Source: Pelomonas sp. Root405 | GTDB lineage: Bacteria > Pseudomonadota > Gammaproteobacteria > Burkholderiales > Burkholderiaceae_C | Length of the DNA: 64,000 nt | Direction of reading: 5' to 3' | Assembly (NCBI RefSeq): GCF_001425165.1 | Contig: NZ_LMDU01000005.1 | Span: 1 to 64,000, forward strand | Part shown: positions 26,001 to 33,065 of the stretch, piece after piece | How positions within the stretch are numbered: position 1 is the stretch's first letter | Layout of the letters: every line of letters begins with the position of its first letter | Program-made: the position numbers and the translations under genes | The notes under the pieces: model-generated | Told to the model about the DNA's origin: nothing | Database searches by the model: none | What the model saw: the letters and a program-made list of their open reading frames with translations, nothing else

Positions 26001-28510
26001 GGCGTCCAGGCGAACTCGGCCTCGGCCAGCGTCGGGATCGCATCGGACAGCTGGCTGACCGTCGGGCTGTCCCAGACGATGCGCAGCTTGACGCGGTAGT
26101 CCATCGCCGGCGAGCCCGGCGGGACGGCGGCGGGGTCGCGGCCGGCGGCGGGCACGAGGGAGCGGCGCAGTGTGGGGCCGACGGTGGCGTTGTCGTCGGG
26201 CCGCTCGCTGCCCGCGCCGGCGGTGCCGCCGATGGCGTAGATGTCGATGCGGCGGAAGTCGTCGCGCTGCGGCTCGTGGGCATCGATGCGCTTGTCTTCC
26301 CAGCCCGTCGAGGCGGGGATGTCGGCGTGGATGAGGCGGCCGTTGGCCGGCGTGCCTTCGGCGGCTTCGGACAGCTCGACCGCGCGCATCGGCGGCACAG
26401 CGTTCTCTTCCTCGGTGTCACCAGCCGCGCTCGCGCCCGTGAATTGACTCTGTTCGCCGCGCGAGAAGATGCTGGCCGCGGGTACCGGCGTGCCGCTCTG
26501 GCCAGTCAGCAGCGTGGACAGCAGCGCACGCCCGCGGTCGGCGCGGCGCGTGGCCAGGCTGGCGTTGTAGCTGTCGGTGCCGATGTCGTCGCAGCGGCCG
26601 ACGACGATGAACTTGGCGCCCGGGTAGCGCGCCGCCCAGGCCAGCAGGGCGGTCTGCGAGAACGACACCGTTGCGCCTTCCGGCGCTAGCGGCCCCCAGC
26701 TCAGCTCGACCGCCAGGTCGTAGTCCATCAGCACCTGCACATGGCGGTCGGTGGCTGGCGGCGGTGGTGGCGGTGCCGCGGCCGGCGTGATGGTCACCAT
26801 CGCCAGGCCATCGGTGGGCACGTCGATCAGGCTGGGGTCGGCGCTGTCGATCTCGGCCTGCTCCAGCGTCGGGAACAGCCCGCCCTCGGCATGGAAGTCG
26901 CTCAGGTCGAAGGTGCCTTCGACGGCCGTCAGCGCCAGCGCGGTGGTCGGGTCCGCCGCGTTGTACACACCCGCCTCGCAGCCGACCAGCAGCTCGCCGC
27001 TGCCCAGCGTGTGCAGCCGCGTGCGCGCCAGACGCACCTGCTCCTGGCCGCCCGCCAGCGTGACGGTCTCGCGCAGGATGACGGTCTGGATGCCGACCAG
27101 CAGCGTCGGGTCGATGGGGAAGCTGGCGCTGCTGCTGCGCTGCGGCACGTTGACGATCTCCCACTCGAAGCGCGAGCCGCTGCCGCCGCCCGACGTCGCC
27201 GTCAGCGTGACCGTGCCCAGTGCCTCGCGCGTGCCGCCGACATGGGTCACGTTGACGAAGTTCTGCGTGCCCACCGTGGCGCCGATGACGGGCGCGTCGC
27301 CGCCCGCGACAAAGCGGAAGGTGATCTCGGGGTGGCGGAAGTCGTTCTCGTCGGTACCGACGCGCACCGTCTCGATGGGCGTGACCTTCAGCGACTGGCC
27401 GTGGCGTACGCTGGCGCTGGAGGCGTCGCCCGTCTGCGCCGCGCCGCCGGCCCAGCGCCATTCGGCGTCCCACTCCACCAGGCCGCCGGTCGGCACGCTG
27501 GGGTCGGGCGGCGCGGTGGTGACGAAGCCGGCGTGCACCGTCACCTGCTGGTCTTCGGAGCCTTCGATCTGAACGATGCGTGAGGCGCCGCTGCCGGAAA
27601 TGGCCAACGGTTGGTCGCCGCTGTCGGTGACCTGCACGAAGTTGAAGGCAGACGGGTTGAGGGCGGTGCGGCCGAACTGCACTTCGATCTCGCCCTGCAG
27701 GCCGAAGGGCGAGCCGATCAGCAGGTTCTTGACGCCGCCGGACAGGTCGCCGATGCCCGGCAGGTTGCGCGGTGCGTAGAGGGTGGCCTCCCGGATGGCC
27801 ACGCCGGTCCAGGCCGGGCCCTGGTTGCGCTCGATGATCTCGGGCGGGCTGAAGCTGTCGGAGAAGTCGAAGGTCAGCCGGCCGACCGACAGGCCGAACT
27901 CGCTGCCGCCGATGAAGAAGTGCGGCGGGCTGCAGCTCAGCGTCGCCACGGCGCCGCTGACGGCGGCCGGGTCGAGCGGGTCGGGCTGGTCGATGAACTT
28001 GACCGCCAGCGGCGCGCCGCCGGCCGGCTGCTCGATGCGCAGCACGGCCGAGCCGGTGATGCGCACCTCGCTGCGGCTGGGGTCGCGCACCAGGTGCCGC
28101 GGCGTCGTGCCAGTCTCGGGCACGTAGATGGCGGGCTGCAGGAAGTCGACGATGAGGTTGAAGACCTCCAGCGACAGATCCAGCCGCCAGACGTCGGCGC
28201 TGCCTTCGAGGTTGCTCCCGCTCGCTACGGCGCTGCGCTGGAAGGCCAGCTGGAAGGGGATGCCGGTGTTGATCAGCGGCAGGCTGAGCCGGCCGATGCC
28301 GATGTTGAACTCGGTCGGGATTTCGTCAATGGCCGTGGCGATGGCCTGCAGCGAGCCGGTGTGGAAGACCGCGCCGTCCGACGACGAGGCCTGGTGGCCG
28401 ACGACGACAAAGCGTTCGATGAAGTCGCTGACCGACTGCGGCAGCACCGAGTTGATGGTGTCGGTGATGTCGAACAGGTCGACCAGCGCAATGCCGGCAG
28501 TGCGGGCCAT
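20039..28510 (-). CDS. Giant-operon protein 1: 2823-aa protein with OmpA-like, DUF6603-like and triplicated modules
   Basis: There is no signal peptide or membrane anchor. An N-terminal strand-rich region covers residues about 1-580. At about 590-690 is an OmpA C-terminal-like segment (FIVVGRCDDIGTDSYNASLATRRADRGRALL). Residues about 1080-1485 are a long run of amphipathic strands (AAELIPLGLGVEAALAMG, FALGVGVVVGTLPDVSF, VRFTFDGFAVGFGAGFEIKW) that recall DUF6603. At about 1833-2270 stand three repeats of roughly 148 residues, each starting C-x2-F (CDGFRG, CESFDG, CVDFDE) and ending in a LL/LYxxC pattern. The C-terminus is again beta-rich. ATG 28510 has GGAGG six bases upstream. Such length without export signals suggests an intracellular scaffold or a substrate of a dedicated secretion route. 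Domain names are from recall and are tentative. Confidence 0.75.
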   Translation of the reverse strand: MARTAGIALVDLFDITDTINSVLPQSVSDFIERFVVVGHQASSSDGAVFHTGSLQAIATAIDEIPTEFNIGIGRLSLPLINTGIPFQLAFQRSAVASGSNLEGSADVWRLDLSLEVFNLIVDFLQPAIYVPETGTTPRHLVRDPSRSEVRITGSAVLRIEQPAGGAPLAVKFIDQPDPLDPAAVSGAVATLSCSPPHFFIGGSEFGLSVGRLTFDFSDSFSPPEIIERNQGPAWTGVAIREATLYAPRNLPGIGDLSGGVKNLLIGSPFGLQGEIEVQFGRTALNPSAFNFVQVTDSGDQPLAISGSGASRIVQIEGSEDQQVTVHAGFVTTAPPDPSVPTGGLVEWDAEWRWAGGAAQTGDASSASVRHGQSLKVTPIETVRVGTDENDFRHPEITFRFVAGGDAPVIGATVGTQNFVNVTHVGGTREALGTVTLTATSGGGSGSRFEWEIVNVPQRSSSASFPIDPTLLVGIQTVILRETVTLAGGQEQVRLARTRLHTLGSGELLVGCEAGVYNAADPTTALALTAVEGTFDLSDFHAEGGLFPTLEQAEIDSADPSLIDVPTDGLAMVTITPAAAPPPPPPATDRHVQVLMDYDLAVELSWGPLAPEGATVSFSQTALLAWAARYPGAKFIVVGRCDDIGTDSYNASLATRRADRGRALLSTLLTGQSGTPVPAASIFSRGEQSQFTGASAAGDTEEENAVPPMRAVELSEAAEGTPANGRLIHADIPASTGWEDKRIDAHEPQRDDFRRIDIYAIGGTAGAGSERPDDNATVGPTLRRSLVPAAGRDPAAVPPGSPAMDYRVKLRIVWDSPTVSQLSDAIPTLAEAEFAWTPQQAPLPAMPGSGDAVELSREVLTVFVNWTHDPRTGYTKAALGIKSEGDPDGLISTTTKPLIAALAFGPALLSGVNADTDLIGSGARIAALIAAVGFSEVDLGGGPLVGDGSKAAITSAAFETEMRSIADPGAAMQVRVVTDYVCTLHINGGVLGIKTAADKPMKIRYKRVGLQYDTAKTGWERFGLVYDTTSMEIEDPGRWQIDGVLGSLLRIVEVAMGRGSVWIEGRIAIALQIGIIEISEAIIRLTFRDGQPLPDFELRGFVLKADIPQVLKGEGRLRIEDGGLIRAGVAAELIPLGLGVEAALAMGMPPEIAPSIFLSLYLGVQFSTPLPLAQSGMAIYGFKGLFVMNGQRKLPANPDPVGRELDWWRTPPEQKYEPHKDQFALGVGVVVGTLPDVSFCVSCAGMVVVAFPDVEVILGVDVNIVEVPDTEVSDEGGASGTITGLIVIDDEAVKLAVSAQYTIPSVLEVKVPFSGFFPYLGTGKKVYVRIGSDGQVAHGRFGEPVTLKLLPGTIDVQAWTYLMIEEGGLPALGGDVRFTFDGFAVGFGAGFEIKWSAGPIKLEASAKVLIGFGTAPLLLKGGIFVRGELDLVVLSISARGELILEARQIGNDIAIRIDGEFCGEVDLFFFSISGCVGVSFDFGPDMTPPVPPSPVKGISLTDRRDHIMGVGATGAPLAAPVVVVPADPSDPAQVAAAAAASAGVAGNNTVWPDTAPVIHFSHYVENAMPAAAQFKPGPTPTQPKWTGSSQLKYAYRLDSVLLKKRSDGTVVAGTKPLQSVWASTPYRQPDASGGANPLPSEHEGPNLKLLDWNPWSWVVNMSNGGAGQPGAPGDTVGTICDPKPLPARACVLGRDARRAGLNKVRLRQQTPAPGPYPSRFFVTGEPVIRAGTAVIRGQSLMTLLGLSGGTLVPGEVVALPFAALEDGESLTRGYRLPALRRAVAGGSLAELPLPWEGLFDQPVTQPSVTLMICDAPGHGRPGGGDDNPGGGDGDGRVCDGFRGVKTRNDVAEVVRQGFRILPLQAKDTLDLVDQLDTAIDPLVPGRDGSAEVRLPERGVAIRFATAVRGVELHLVLFGGPVRARALDATGREIASDTISPPARRAPQVLRLRADGIAVVELVGGSNEALLFKVCVEGGKDGGKTCESFDGLKPADKAFDRIAHRGFVFVPLKKGEPLRLTDAVDQRTLPPRRGNDGDAEIFFPAGGMRVTLPHACAAIELHLMVFTRDGIKAEGLDGNGQAVAGDGGSAPQGEPLVLTLRAKPGEAIAAINIHGGGGEALLYRICCLGGDGAHRCVDFDELDRPARAVARVVHAGIAFEAASGKPELALVDLVDEAASPDRAGRDQRRELRFPGHGLRIELPAACSRVELDLMLFGTGPLKGHALDATGARVWRGETGPEARRPQRLDIRGRGIRVIELFGATEMAALYQLCHEIDKNAPDEPPPDDDDCGKTTRLALSAPYAERAQAMIASGNAIAAVQPTAVVTGIVGTRPRDAWAGEVIEQRRGRDGRGCVLMRFTPRAGVTGPWNGLRIQVPAGKTVTLVSVCGVDQRAADAHASDSAVQASLLNILATVMSLPVEERREIVLAPATEYQLEIGWSWQVWQPEDPNETPPDPDPTAWVAGTTDVLRFAAAPDAGVTPVQQDGINEHVFDARDVGRYLIGVEPANGRATQFTGDPIWVHFETGHVKQLLEQYGRTLAIEIRRTDPKPQSTPAALNAVLEPLVVTLAWLALPDTLQPVGYQLIHAAMAEAPCLPGPGPMGGASVAVTAPLEPEADYDLNVVANKGTDRAVVLATRFRTSRYASPAAMLDALGYGATATGLFLPDDLIVPDGAVLPAGGFVEGDAALDAALAAIDAETLALPEREPKSYVLWRFDAATTSWRIEGLLVDSMEPMKRELTQIVSGVAQAGVRIEPTSAAVGAQTLTLYRANSRWTRVWLKPAVPFTVPATPEPTLRLSFTTPQGTVSGTRRLRSVPSLLEREGL

Positions 28511-28615
28511 GGGCACCTCCATTAACCAGACTGCGTCTGCAGCGGCTTGTCCTCACGGGCGGCCGAGGATGGTCTTGGTGGTGGCGAGCCGCAACCCCCT
28601 AGGGTCTGTTCAGGC

Positions 28616-28640
28616 AAAAGAAAACCCGCCAGCGGCGGGT
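28616..28640 (-). terminator. Rho-independent terminator
   Basis: Reading the minus strand, a 6-bp stem CCCGCC / GGCGGG with a GCT loop (28625-28639) is followed by TTTTCTTTT (28616-28624). It lies about 25 bases past the stop of the small exported protein gene at 28664-28918 and ends that transcript. The giant operon must therefore start from its own promoter in 28511-28615. Confidence 0.8.
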
Positions 28641-28663
28641 GGGTGACTGACGACGGCGGGAAT

Positions 28664-28918
28664 TCAGACCAGCCAGACCGACGCCTGGGCCGAGGCCAGC
28701 GTCGCCTCGACGGGCCGGGCGCGGCGCGCCTCGACGACGACCCGCGGCAGCTTGGCAACGACCGGCGCGTCCGCGCGCTTGCCGACCACCACCACACGCT
28801 CCAGCTTCACGACTTCGGTCGCGGGAGCTGCCGTTCGGTCAGCCAGGCCGATGCCGATGGCAGCAGCAGCGGTGACGGCGGCGATGGCAACGGCGAAGGT
28901 CTTGGCGGCGGTGTTCAT
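28664..28918 (-). CDS. Small exported protein (84 aa)
   Basis: The protein starts with a signal-anchor type helix (MNTAAKTFAVAIAAVTAAAAIGIGLADR). A short basic mature part follows, with two similar strands, EVVKLERVVVVGKRADAP and VVAKLPRVVVEARRARP, an internal near-repeat. I chose ATG 28918 because the upstream extension would include unlikely residues. A good terminator follows. It is probably a periplasmic or membrane-attached small protein. Its valine-arginine repeats resemble those of short proteins common in Burkholderiales, but the function is unknown. Confidence 0.7.
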   Translation of the reverse strand: MNTAAKTFAVAIAAVTAAAAIGIGLADRTAAPATEVVKLERVVVVGKRADAPVVAKLPRVVVEARRARPVEATLASAQASVWLV

Positions 28919-29093
28919 GGTGGGTTCCGGGGGGTTGGCTGTGTCAGTGATTGCAGTGTCTGCAACCGCTTCCCTTGTCGCGAGCGCCGCGCGACAAATC
29001 GCCGTCATGAACGGATGAGCTGCGGAATGCTGGGATGGGTGGGCATCGGGCACCGGGCCGGCCCGGGCGGCCCGGCTCTGGGCCCGAATGCCC

Positions 29094-30182
29094 TCAGCCG
29101 TGCTGCAGCAAGTCGCCGAAGACGGCGTGCTCGCCGTCCTTGCGGTCCGGCCCCGGCGCGTCGTACAGCACCAGCCAGCTCGGCTTGCCTGCGGCCAGTT
29201 CAGGCGGCAGGTCGCACACCGCTTCGGCCCGGTTGCTGCCGCGCCCGTGCGGCAAGGTGACCGAGCTGGTCAGTGCCGGCTCAAAGCGGATCGGTTCGGT
29301 GATCCCGGCCAGCAAGGTCTTTGCGTCAGCCCATTTGTAGAGCCGGATCTCGCCGTCGAGCACCATGGTCGGGCCGGCCAGGATGAAGAGATCGTCGCCG
29401 GAGAAATGCAGGTCGCGCACCCCCAGGCCGTCCAGTTGAAGGAAATGCTTTCGGATCAGCGTGCCGTCGTCGTCGAGCGGTGCCAGGGCGAGGTGACCGT
29501 CATGGGCTTCGATCTCGACTTCCAGCAGCGCCGCCCAGCCTCGCAGCACCGGCCCGCGCAGCCCCAGCAGAAGCCGCCGGCCATGCACCGCCAGCCCTTC
29601 GATATCGAAGCCGTTGTCCTTGCCAGGGATCGCCAGGTAGGGTCCGAAGTGGGGGTCATCGGCCAGCGCGCGGGTCAGCAGGTTGGACTCGGCGTCCCCC
29701 TTGAGTCGCAGTGCGCGCCTGCCGTCTCGCGACTGCCGCACGAGGCAGGGCTCGCCCTTGTCGTCGACCTCGATGGGCAGGCAGGCCAGCAGCCGGCGGT
29801 TGCCGTCCAGCGCGACCTTGGCCAGGCGCTTGGCATTGGCCGCATCGTCTTTGTCGGCTTTGGCGTTCTTGCGCTTCAGGCCGTGCGATCCGACGACCCA
29901 GAGGAAGCCATCGGCCACGGCCATGCCTTCAAGGTCGGCCTCTTCATCGGCCTTGCCCGGCAGGTCGAGCAGGTCGGCCAATGCGAAATCGCGCACCTCG
30001 CCGAACCGCAGGCGCTCAGTCCCCTGGGCTTCAAGCCGGCGCAGGCGGTCGATGCCGCAGGCCTCGTCGCCGGCGACCCAGAGCCAGTCACCGGTGAAGG
30101 CTGCGCCCGACAGGTTGGACTGGACGAGGGAGCCGGTCGAAAACTCCAGACGGACGGCGTTTGCGCTGCGCTTGTTGGGCAT
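29094..30182 (-). CDS. DUF3616-domain protein
   Basis: The 362-residue cytosolic protein matches the DUF3616 pattern. The N-terminus (EFSTGSLVQSNLSGAAFTGDWLWVAGDE), DLEGMAVADGFLWVVGSH and FDIEGLAVHGRRLLLGLRGP are repeated blades of a beta-propeller-like fold, rich in G-x-L-W/LLLGLRG motifs. The family length and start (MPNKRSANAVRLEF) agree. No enzyme activity is established for the family. It stands alone, with a 67-base gap to the next gene downstream on the same strand. Confidence 0.85.
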   Translation of the reverse strand: MPNKRSANAVRLEFSTGSLVQSNLSGAAFTGDWLWVAGDEACGIDRLRRLEAQGTERLRFGEVRDFALADLLDLPGKADEEADLEGMAVADGFLWVVGSHGLKRKNAKADKDDAANAKRLAKVALDGNRRLLACLPIEVDDKGEPCLVRQSRDGRRALRLKGDAESNLLTRALADDPHFGPYLAIPGKDNGFDIEGLAVHGRRLLLGLRGPVLRGWAALLEVEIEAHDGHLALAPLDDDGTLIRKHFLQLDGLGVRDLHFSGDDLFILAGPTMVLDGEIRLYKWADAKTLLAGITEPIRFEPALTSSVTLPHGRGSNRAEAVCDLPPELAAGKPSWLVLYDAPGPDRKDGEHAVFGDLLQHG

Positions 30183-30249
30183 GGGATGGCTGATCGGGTT
30201 GGGCCGGCCAGCCTAGCAGCTCAACCGAGCTGAGGGATGCACCAGCGCT

Positions 30250-30630
30250 TCACGCCGAGACAGCATGCCGGCGGCGCTGCCAGCGCTCCACGACTTCCAC
30301 CACCGCATCCCAGGCCATGCGGTCGTAGGTGACTGCGGCGAAGAGGTTGTCCTGCGTCGGCTGCTGCCGCACCGCGGTGCGCGCCAGTCGCTCCAGTGCG
30401 TCGCGGGCGGCCTCCACGCAGCCTTCCAGGTCCGTGAAGCTGGCGCCCACGCGGTGGAACAGGATGCCCTGGCGCAACTCGGTGGCCTTGAGCGACGCGG
30501 TTTCGAGGGCCCGGAGGAAGATTCGTGCCTGGCCGTCGCCCAGCAGTTCGACGCAGAACTCCCGGCGCCAGCCGGTCAGGGTCTGCTCCGAGGTCAGCTT
30601 GGGTTGTGTGTCGTTGATCAGCAATGTCAT
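30250..30630 (-). CDS. Hypothetical protein (126 aa)
   Basis: The start was set at ATG 30630 (MTLLINDTQPKLTSEQTL); the longer version uses a TTG. The sequence alternates strand and helix (FCVELLGDGQARIFLRALE, then GCVEAARDALERLARTAV) and ends in a basic tail (VVERWQRRRHAVSA). There is no signal peptide, membrane span or recognised family. It looks like a small soluble protein with a possible regulatory or binding role that the sequence does not reveal. Confidence 0.65.
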   Translation of the reverse strand: MTLLINDTQPKLTSEQTLTGWRREFCVELLGDGQARIFLRALETASLKATELRQGILFHRVGASFTDLEGCVEAARDALERLARTAVRQQPTQDNLFAAVTYDRMAWDAVVEVVERWQRRRHAVSA

Positions 30631-30693
30631 CAGCCAAGTCTCTATCAATCACCGGTGCCGATTGCAGCCGGTTGTATCTTGTATTTCGGTTCT

Positions 30694-30711
30694 CGGCTGA
30701 GCGCTCAGCCG
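30694..30711. repeat. Perfect 18-bp palindrome
   Basis: CGGCTGAGCGCTCAGCCG is a perfect palindrome in the gap between two minus-strand genes. It lies 19 bases past the end of the GIY-YIG-like gene. No T-run follows, so a terminator role is uncertain; a dimeric regulator site or a fold in the leader of the next gene is as likely. Confidence 0.6.
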
Positions 30712-30730
30712 GAGGATGGGAGGACGGACG

Positions 30731-31066
30731 CTAGGCTTGCCACACCGCATAGCCCGCTTCGCGCAGGCCGATGGCAAGTTCCACCTCCATGTCGCGCGCC
30801 GCGTCATAGGGCATGGGGTTGTAGAACTCGTACAGCTCCGGCATCAGCCGCACGCCGTACTTCAGCACGAAGCGGTTGGCCTGCACGCCGGCCATGTGGC
30901 GGTCAAAGCGCAGGTCCGGGTCCAGGCCGGTCATGCCGACATAGAGGCAGGGCTTGACGATGTCGTGGTCGGGGTTGGCGGCGCGGAAGGCCGGCTCGTT
31001 CCAGACGCGCTCGGCCAGCAGCACGACGTAGACGTGATAGTGGTCGCGGGGGTGTCGGCGCGGCAT
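30731..31066 (-). CDS. Small GIY-YIG-like protein (111 aa)
   Basis: The order of motifs fits a GIY-YIG nuclease fold: YHVYVVLL (residues 10-17) in the GIY place, CLYVGMTG (40-47) in the YIG place, R53 and H57 in LRFDRHMAG as the catalytic arginine region, and a downstream Glu in ARDMEVELAIGLREAGYAVW. Strand, turn and helix spacing match the minimal 90-aa domain. The insert between the first two motifs is longer than usual. It could cut DNA or be a degenerate structural relative. No flanking restriction or conjugation genes are present. Confidence 0.65.
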   Translation of the reverse strand: MPRRHPRDHYHVYVVLLAERVWNEPAFRAANPDHDIVKPCLYVGMTGLDPDLRFDRHMAGVQANRFVLKYGVRLMPELYEFYNPMPYDAARDMEVELAIGLREAGYAVWQA

Positions 31067-31099
31067 CGAGGGCGGATTGTCCGCCGCCCGGTGTACAGC

Positions 31100-31564
31100 T
31101 CAGCGGAGCGTGTAGCCGCGCCCGTCCATGCAGGCTTCGACGGCGCGCTGGAACACGCCGGCATCGGACATGGCGGCCTGCTGCGTGGTGGCCCAGCGGT
31201 TGCACTCGCGGCTGTCGGCTTCCAGCTGATCGGGACCCTGGCCGTTGCGCGGGTAGATGACGGGAGCCGGTCGGGCCGGCGCATAGACCGCCTGCGGCGG
31301 TGCATAAACCGGCTGGGGCGGCAGTGGCGCGGGCGGCGGCACATAGACCACCTCCGGCTGCCGGTCTCGTTCTGCCTGGTTGGCCAGCGCGATCAACGGC
31401 ACCGCCACCGCCAGGCCCAGCACCAGCCCGCCGAGGCCCGCGCCACGATGGTGGTGATGATGATGGCGGTGGTGCGAGTGCCCGTAATGGCGCGGGCCGG
31501 CGCTTGCAAGGCCGTGGGCGGCAACCAGGCCAAGAACGATCAGGGTGCGGGCGATGGGTTTCAT
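31100..31564 (-). CDS. His-rich exported protein
   Basis: A signal peptide (MKPIARTLIVLGLVAAHGLASA) precedes a stretch of histidines (HYGHSHHRHHHHHHRG), a hydrophobic segment (GLGGLVLGLAVAVPLIALANQ), a Pro/Tyr-rich linker (VVYVPPPAPLPPQPVYAPP) and a conserved-looking C-terminal piece with two Cys (SRECNRWATTQQAAMSDAGVFQRAVEACMDGRGYTLR). The His cluster may bind metal. The C-terminal piece is common in small periplasmic proteins of proteobacteria where the two Cys form a disulfide. The start is ATG 31564. Confidence 0.7.
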   Translation of the reverse strand: MKPIARTLIVLGLVAAHGLASAGPRHYGHSHHRHHHHHHRGAGLGGLVLGLAVAVPLIALANQAERDRQPEVVYVPPPAPLPPQPVYAPPQAVYAPARPAPVIYPRNGQGPDQLEADSRECNRWATTQQAAMSDAGVFQRAVEACMDGRGYTLR

Positions 31565-31666
31565 GGCGGGGCTCACTCCAGTGGACGGAAGTTAACGCCT
31601 CAATGCGCGCCTCCGCACACAGCGGCCAGGCAGACTTTGTAACGCACCGTAGCAAGATACATCGGG

Positions 31667-32269
31667 CTAGCGCAACGCGCGGTTGAGTCCATCGACGAAA
31701 GCCTTGCAGGCCTGGCTGGCATCCGGATGCCCGCGCCAGCTTTGGGCCAGCGCCCGAAGTGCCGAGCGGACCTCGCGCGGCATGGTGCCGTCGAGCGGAT
31801 CGTCCGCCACGGCAGACAGATGGTCAGCGTAGAGCCGGCGCGCCTCGGCGTCGCAATCCAGCAGGTCCATCACCGCGCCGGCAAGGGTCTGGAACTGCTC
31901 GGGCGACAGCGTTGCCTGTTCACGCCCGGGCCAGGCGGCCAAGCACAGGTACTCGATGGGTCCGAGGCTGCGCCGCTGCGCGCTGGGCTGAAACGACCCC
32001 CAGGCCGCCCGCGAGCCGCTGGGCAGGCGGCCCTGGCAGAGCGCCTGGGTCAGCGTCTGCGCCACGGCGGCGCGGGCGGCGTATTCGCCGCGCAGGTTGA
32101 CTTCGGCCAGCACGCGCAGAAAGGCCGGGTAGAGCTGGTCGCCCAGGCCGCTGCAGACGGTTTCCATCAGAGCGACCGCGCCCTCCTGACGGGGGCCGAG
32201 GTCGACACAGCCGCCGATCAAGGCCTGGGCCGCATCGGCCCAGCGCGGTTCGGCCAGCAGTTCAGGCAA
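31667..32269 (-). CDS. Unassigned helical protein at the distal end of the T3SS operon
   Basis: About 200 residues, predicted all helix (LPELLAEPRWADAAQALIGG, VCSGLGDQLYPAFLRVLAEV, DLLDCDAEARRLYADHLSAVADDP). No ATG fits; I propose TTG 32269, which overlaps the stop of the preceding 73-residue gene. The overlap suggests coupling, or that the two frames are one gene divided by a frameshift. It is the last gene of the long minus-strand T3SS unit. Length and helix content would suit a chaperone or an effector-associated protein, but nothing decisive is visible. Confidence 0.5.
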   Translation of the reverse strand: MPELLAEPRWADAAQALIGGCVDLGPRQEGAVALMETVCSGLGDQLYPAFLRVLAEVNLRGEYAARAAVAQTLTQALCQGRLPSGSRAAWGSFQPSAQRRSLGPIEYLCLAAWPGREQATLSPEQFQTLAGAVMDLLDCDAEARRLYADHLSAVADDPLDGTMPREVRSALRALAQSWRGHPDASQACKAFVDGLNRALR

Positions 32270-32483
32270 CGAGGGCGGCGAGCACGCGCTCGGCGTGTTG
32301 CTGGACCGACAGCCCGCGCTGGTCGGCGGCAACGTCGGCGCGCAGGCTGGCGGGGCCGCCGGCGCCCAGGCCATCAAGCCAGGCCGCGCCGCCCGCATGG
32401 CCGGCCGCTGCGGGCGCCGTGAGCGGGCGCAGCGGGGCGGTGGAAAACAGCGGGGAGGTGGGTGACGGGATGACGCCGATCAT
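32262..32483 (-). CDS. Small unassigned protein (73 aa), possible front part of the next gene
   Basis: The sequence MIGVIPSPTSPLFSTAPLRP begins with a Ser/Pro/Thr-rich stretch like a type III export signal. A short amphipathic helix follows (LSVQQHAERVLAALVA). The next frame (31667-32269) starts within its last codons. Either this is a small secreted protein or chaperone with a coupled partner, or a frameshift split a single 270-residue protein; a +1 shift would fuse LAAL to LPELLAEP directly. It starts 31 bases beyond the previous gene in the operon. Confidence 0.45.
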   Translation of the reverse strand: MIGVIPSPTSPLFSTAPLRPLTAPAAAGHAGGAAWLDGLGAGGPASLRADVAADQRGLSVQQHAERVLAALVA

Positions 32484-32514
32484 GGCCGTTAGGTGTGAGG
32501 CAGTGGATTTCAGC

Positions 32515-32970
32515 TTAACGAGACTGGCGGCGGCTGGCGATTGCGGCTGCCCCTAATTCGAAGTCGCCTTTCGCTGCTGCGGCGTCTTGCTGGGCCACGG
32601 TGGCGAGCGTCGGCGGCCGGGCTTGCCGATCACCTTCGTTGACGAACACGCGCTGGCCGTCGCGCTGCAGCGTGTCCTCGGGCCTGATGCGGTCTGCGGA
32701 TTGGCGGCTCAGGTTCACGGTCAGCGTCTCCACCGCCTCGGTCGGCGTGTCGCGCCGCACCGCACCGGTGACGCGGTAGGTGGGCAGCGGCAGCACGCTC
32801 AACCAGCCATCGACCGCCTCCGGCAGCAGGCCGTCCACCGCGTCGGCCAGGGGCTCGGGCAGCTCCAGGTCCCGGTCGGCCGGCAGCGGGTCAAGAAGAA
32901 CGGGTTGGCTGTTGCTGTCGGCGTTGCCGTACATGGGGCCGGCGGACCGGGTGCTATTGACGTTGCTCAT
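32515..32970 (-). CDS. T3SS-adjacent hypothetical protein (151 aa)
   Basis: The N-terminus is Ser/Asn-rich and polar (MSNVNSTRSAGPMYGNADSN), typical of a type III export signal. The middle contains WLSVLPLPTYRVTGAVRRDTPTEAVETLTVNLSRQ, mixed strand and helix, and the end is basic. It follows sctT after 95 bases on the same strand. A secreted T3SS accessory protein or an effector would fit. No family was recognised. Confidence 0.55.
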   Translation of the reverse strand: MSNVNSTRSAGPMYGNADSNSQPVLLDPLPADRDLELPEPLADAVDGLLPEAVDGWLSVLPLPTYRVTGAVRRDTPTEAVETLTVNLSRQSADRIRPEDTLQRDGQRVFVNEGDRQARPPTLATVAQQDAAAAKGDFELGAAAIASRRQSR

Positions 32971-33065
32971 GATGGATGCCGTGCGGTGTGGTGTTGCCGC
33001 CCCATTTCAGGCCAGTCCGGCGGCGCAGGCAATTGCGGTCGCTGCTGTTTCTGAAGGTTAGCGGC

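Noticed and set aside
28594-28604. CCCCCTAGGG sequence upstream of the giant operon, like the sctU repeat
   Set aside because: It shares only the first eight bases with the 19-bp motif and lacks the TAGGT half at the right distance.
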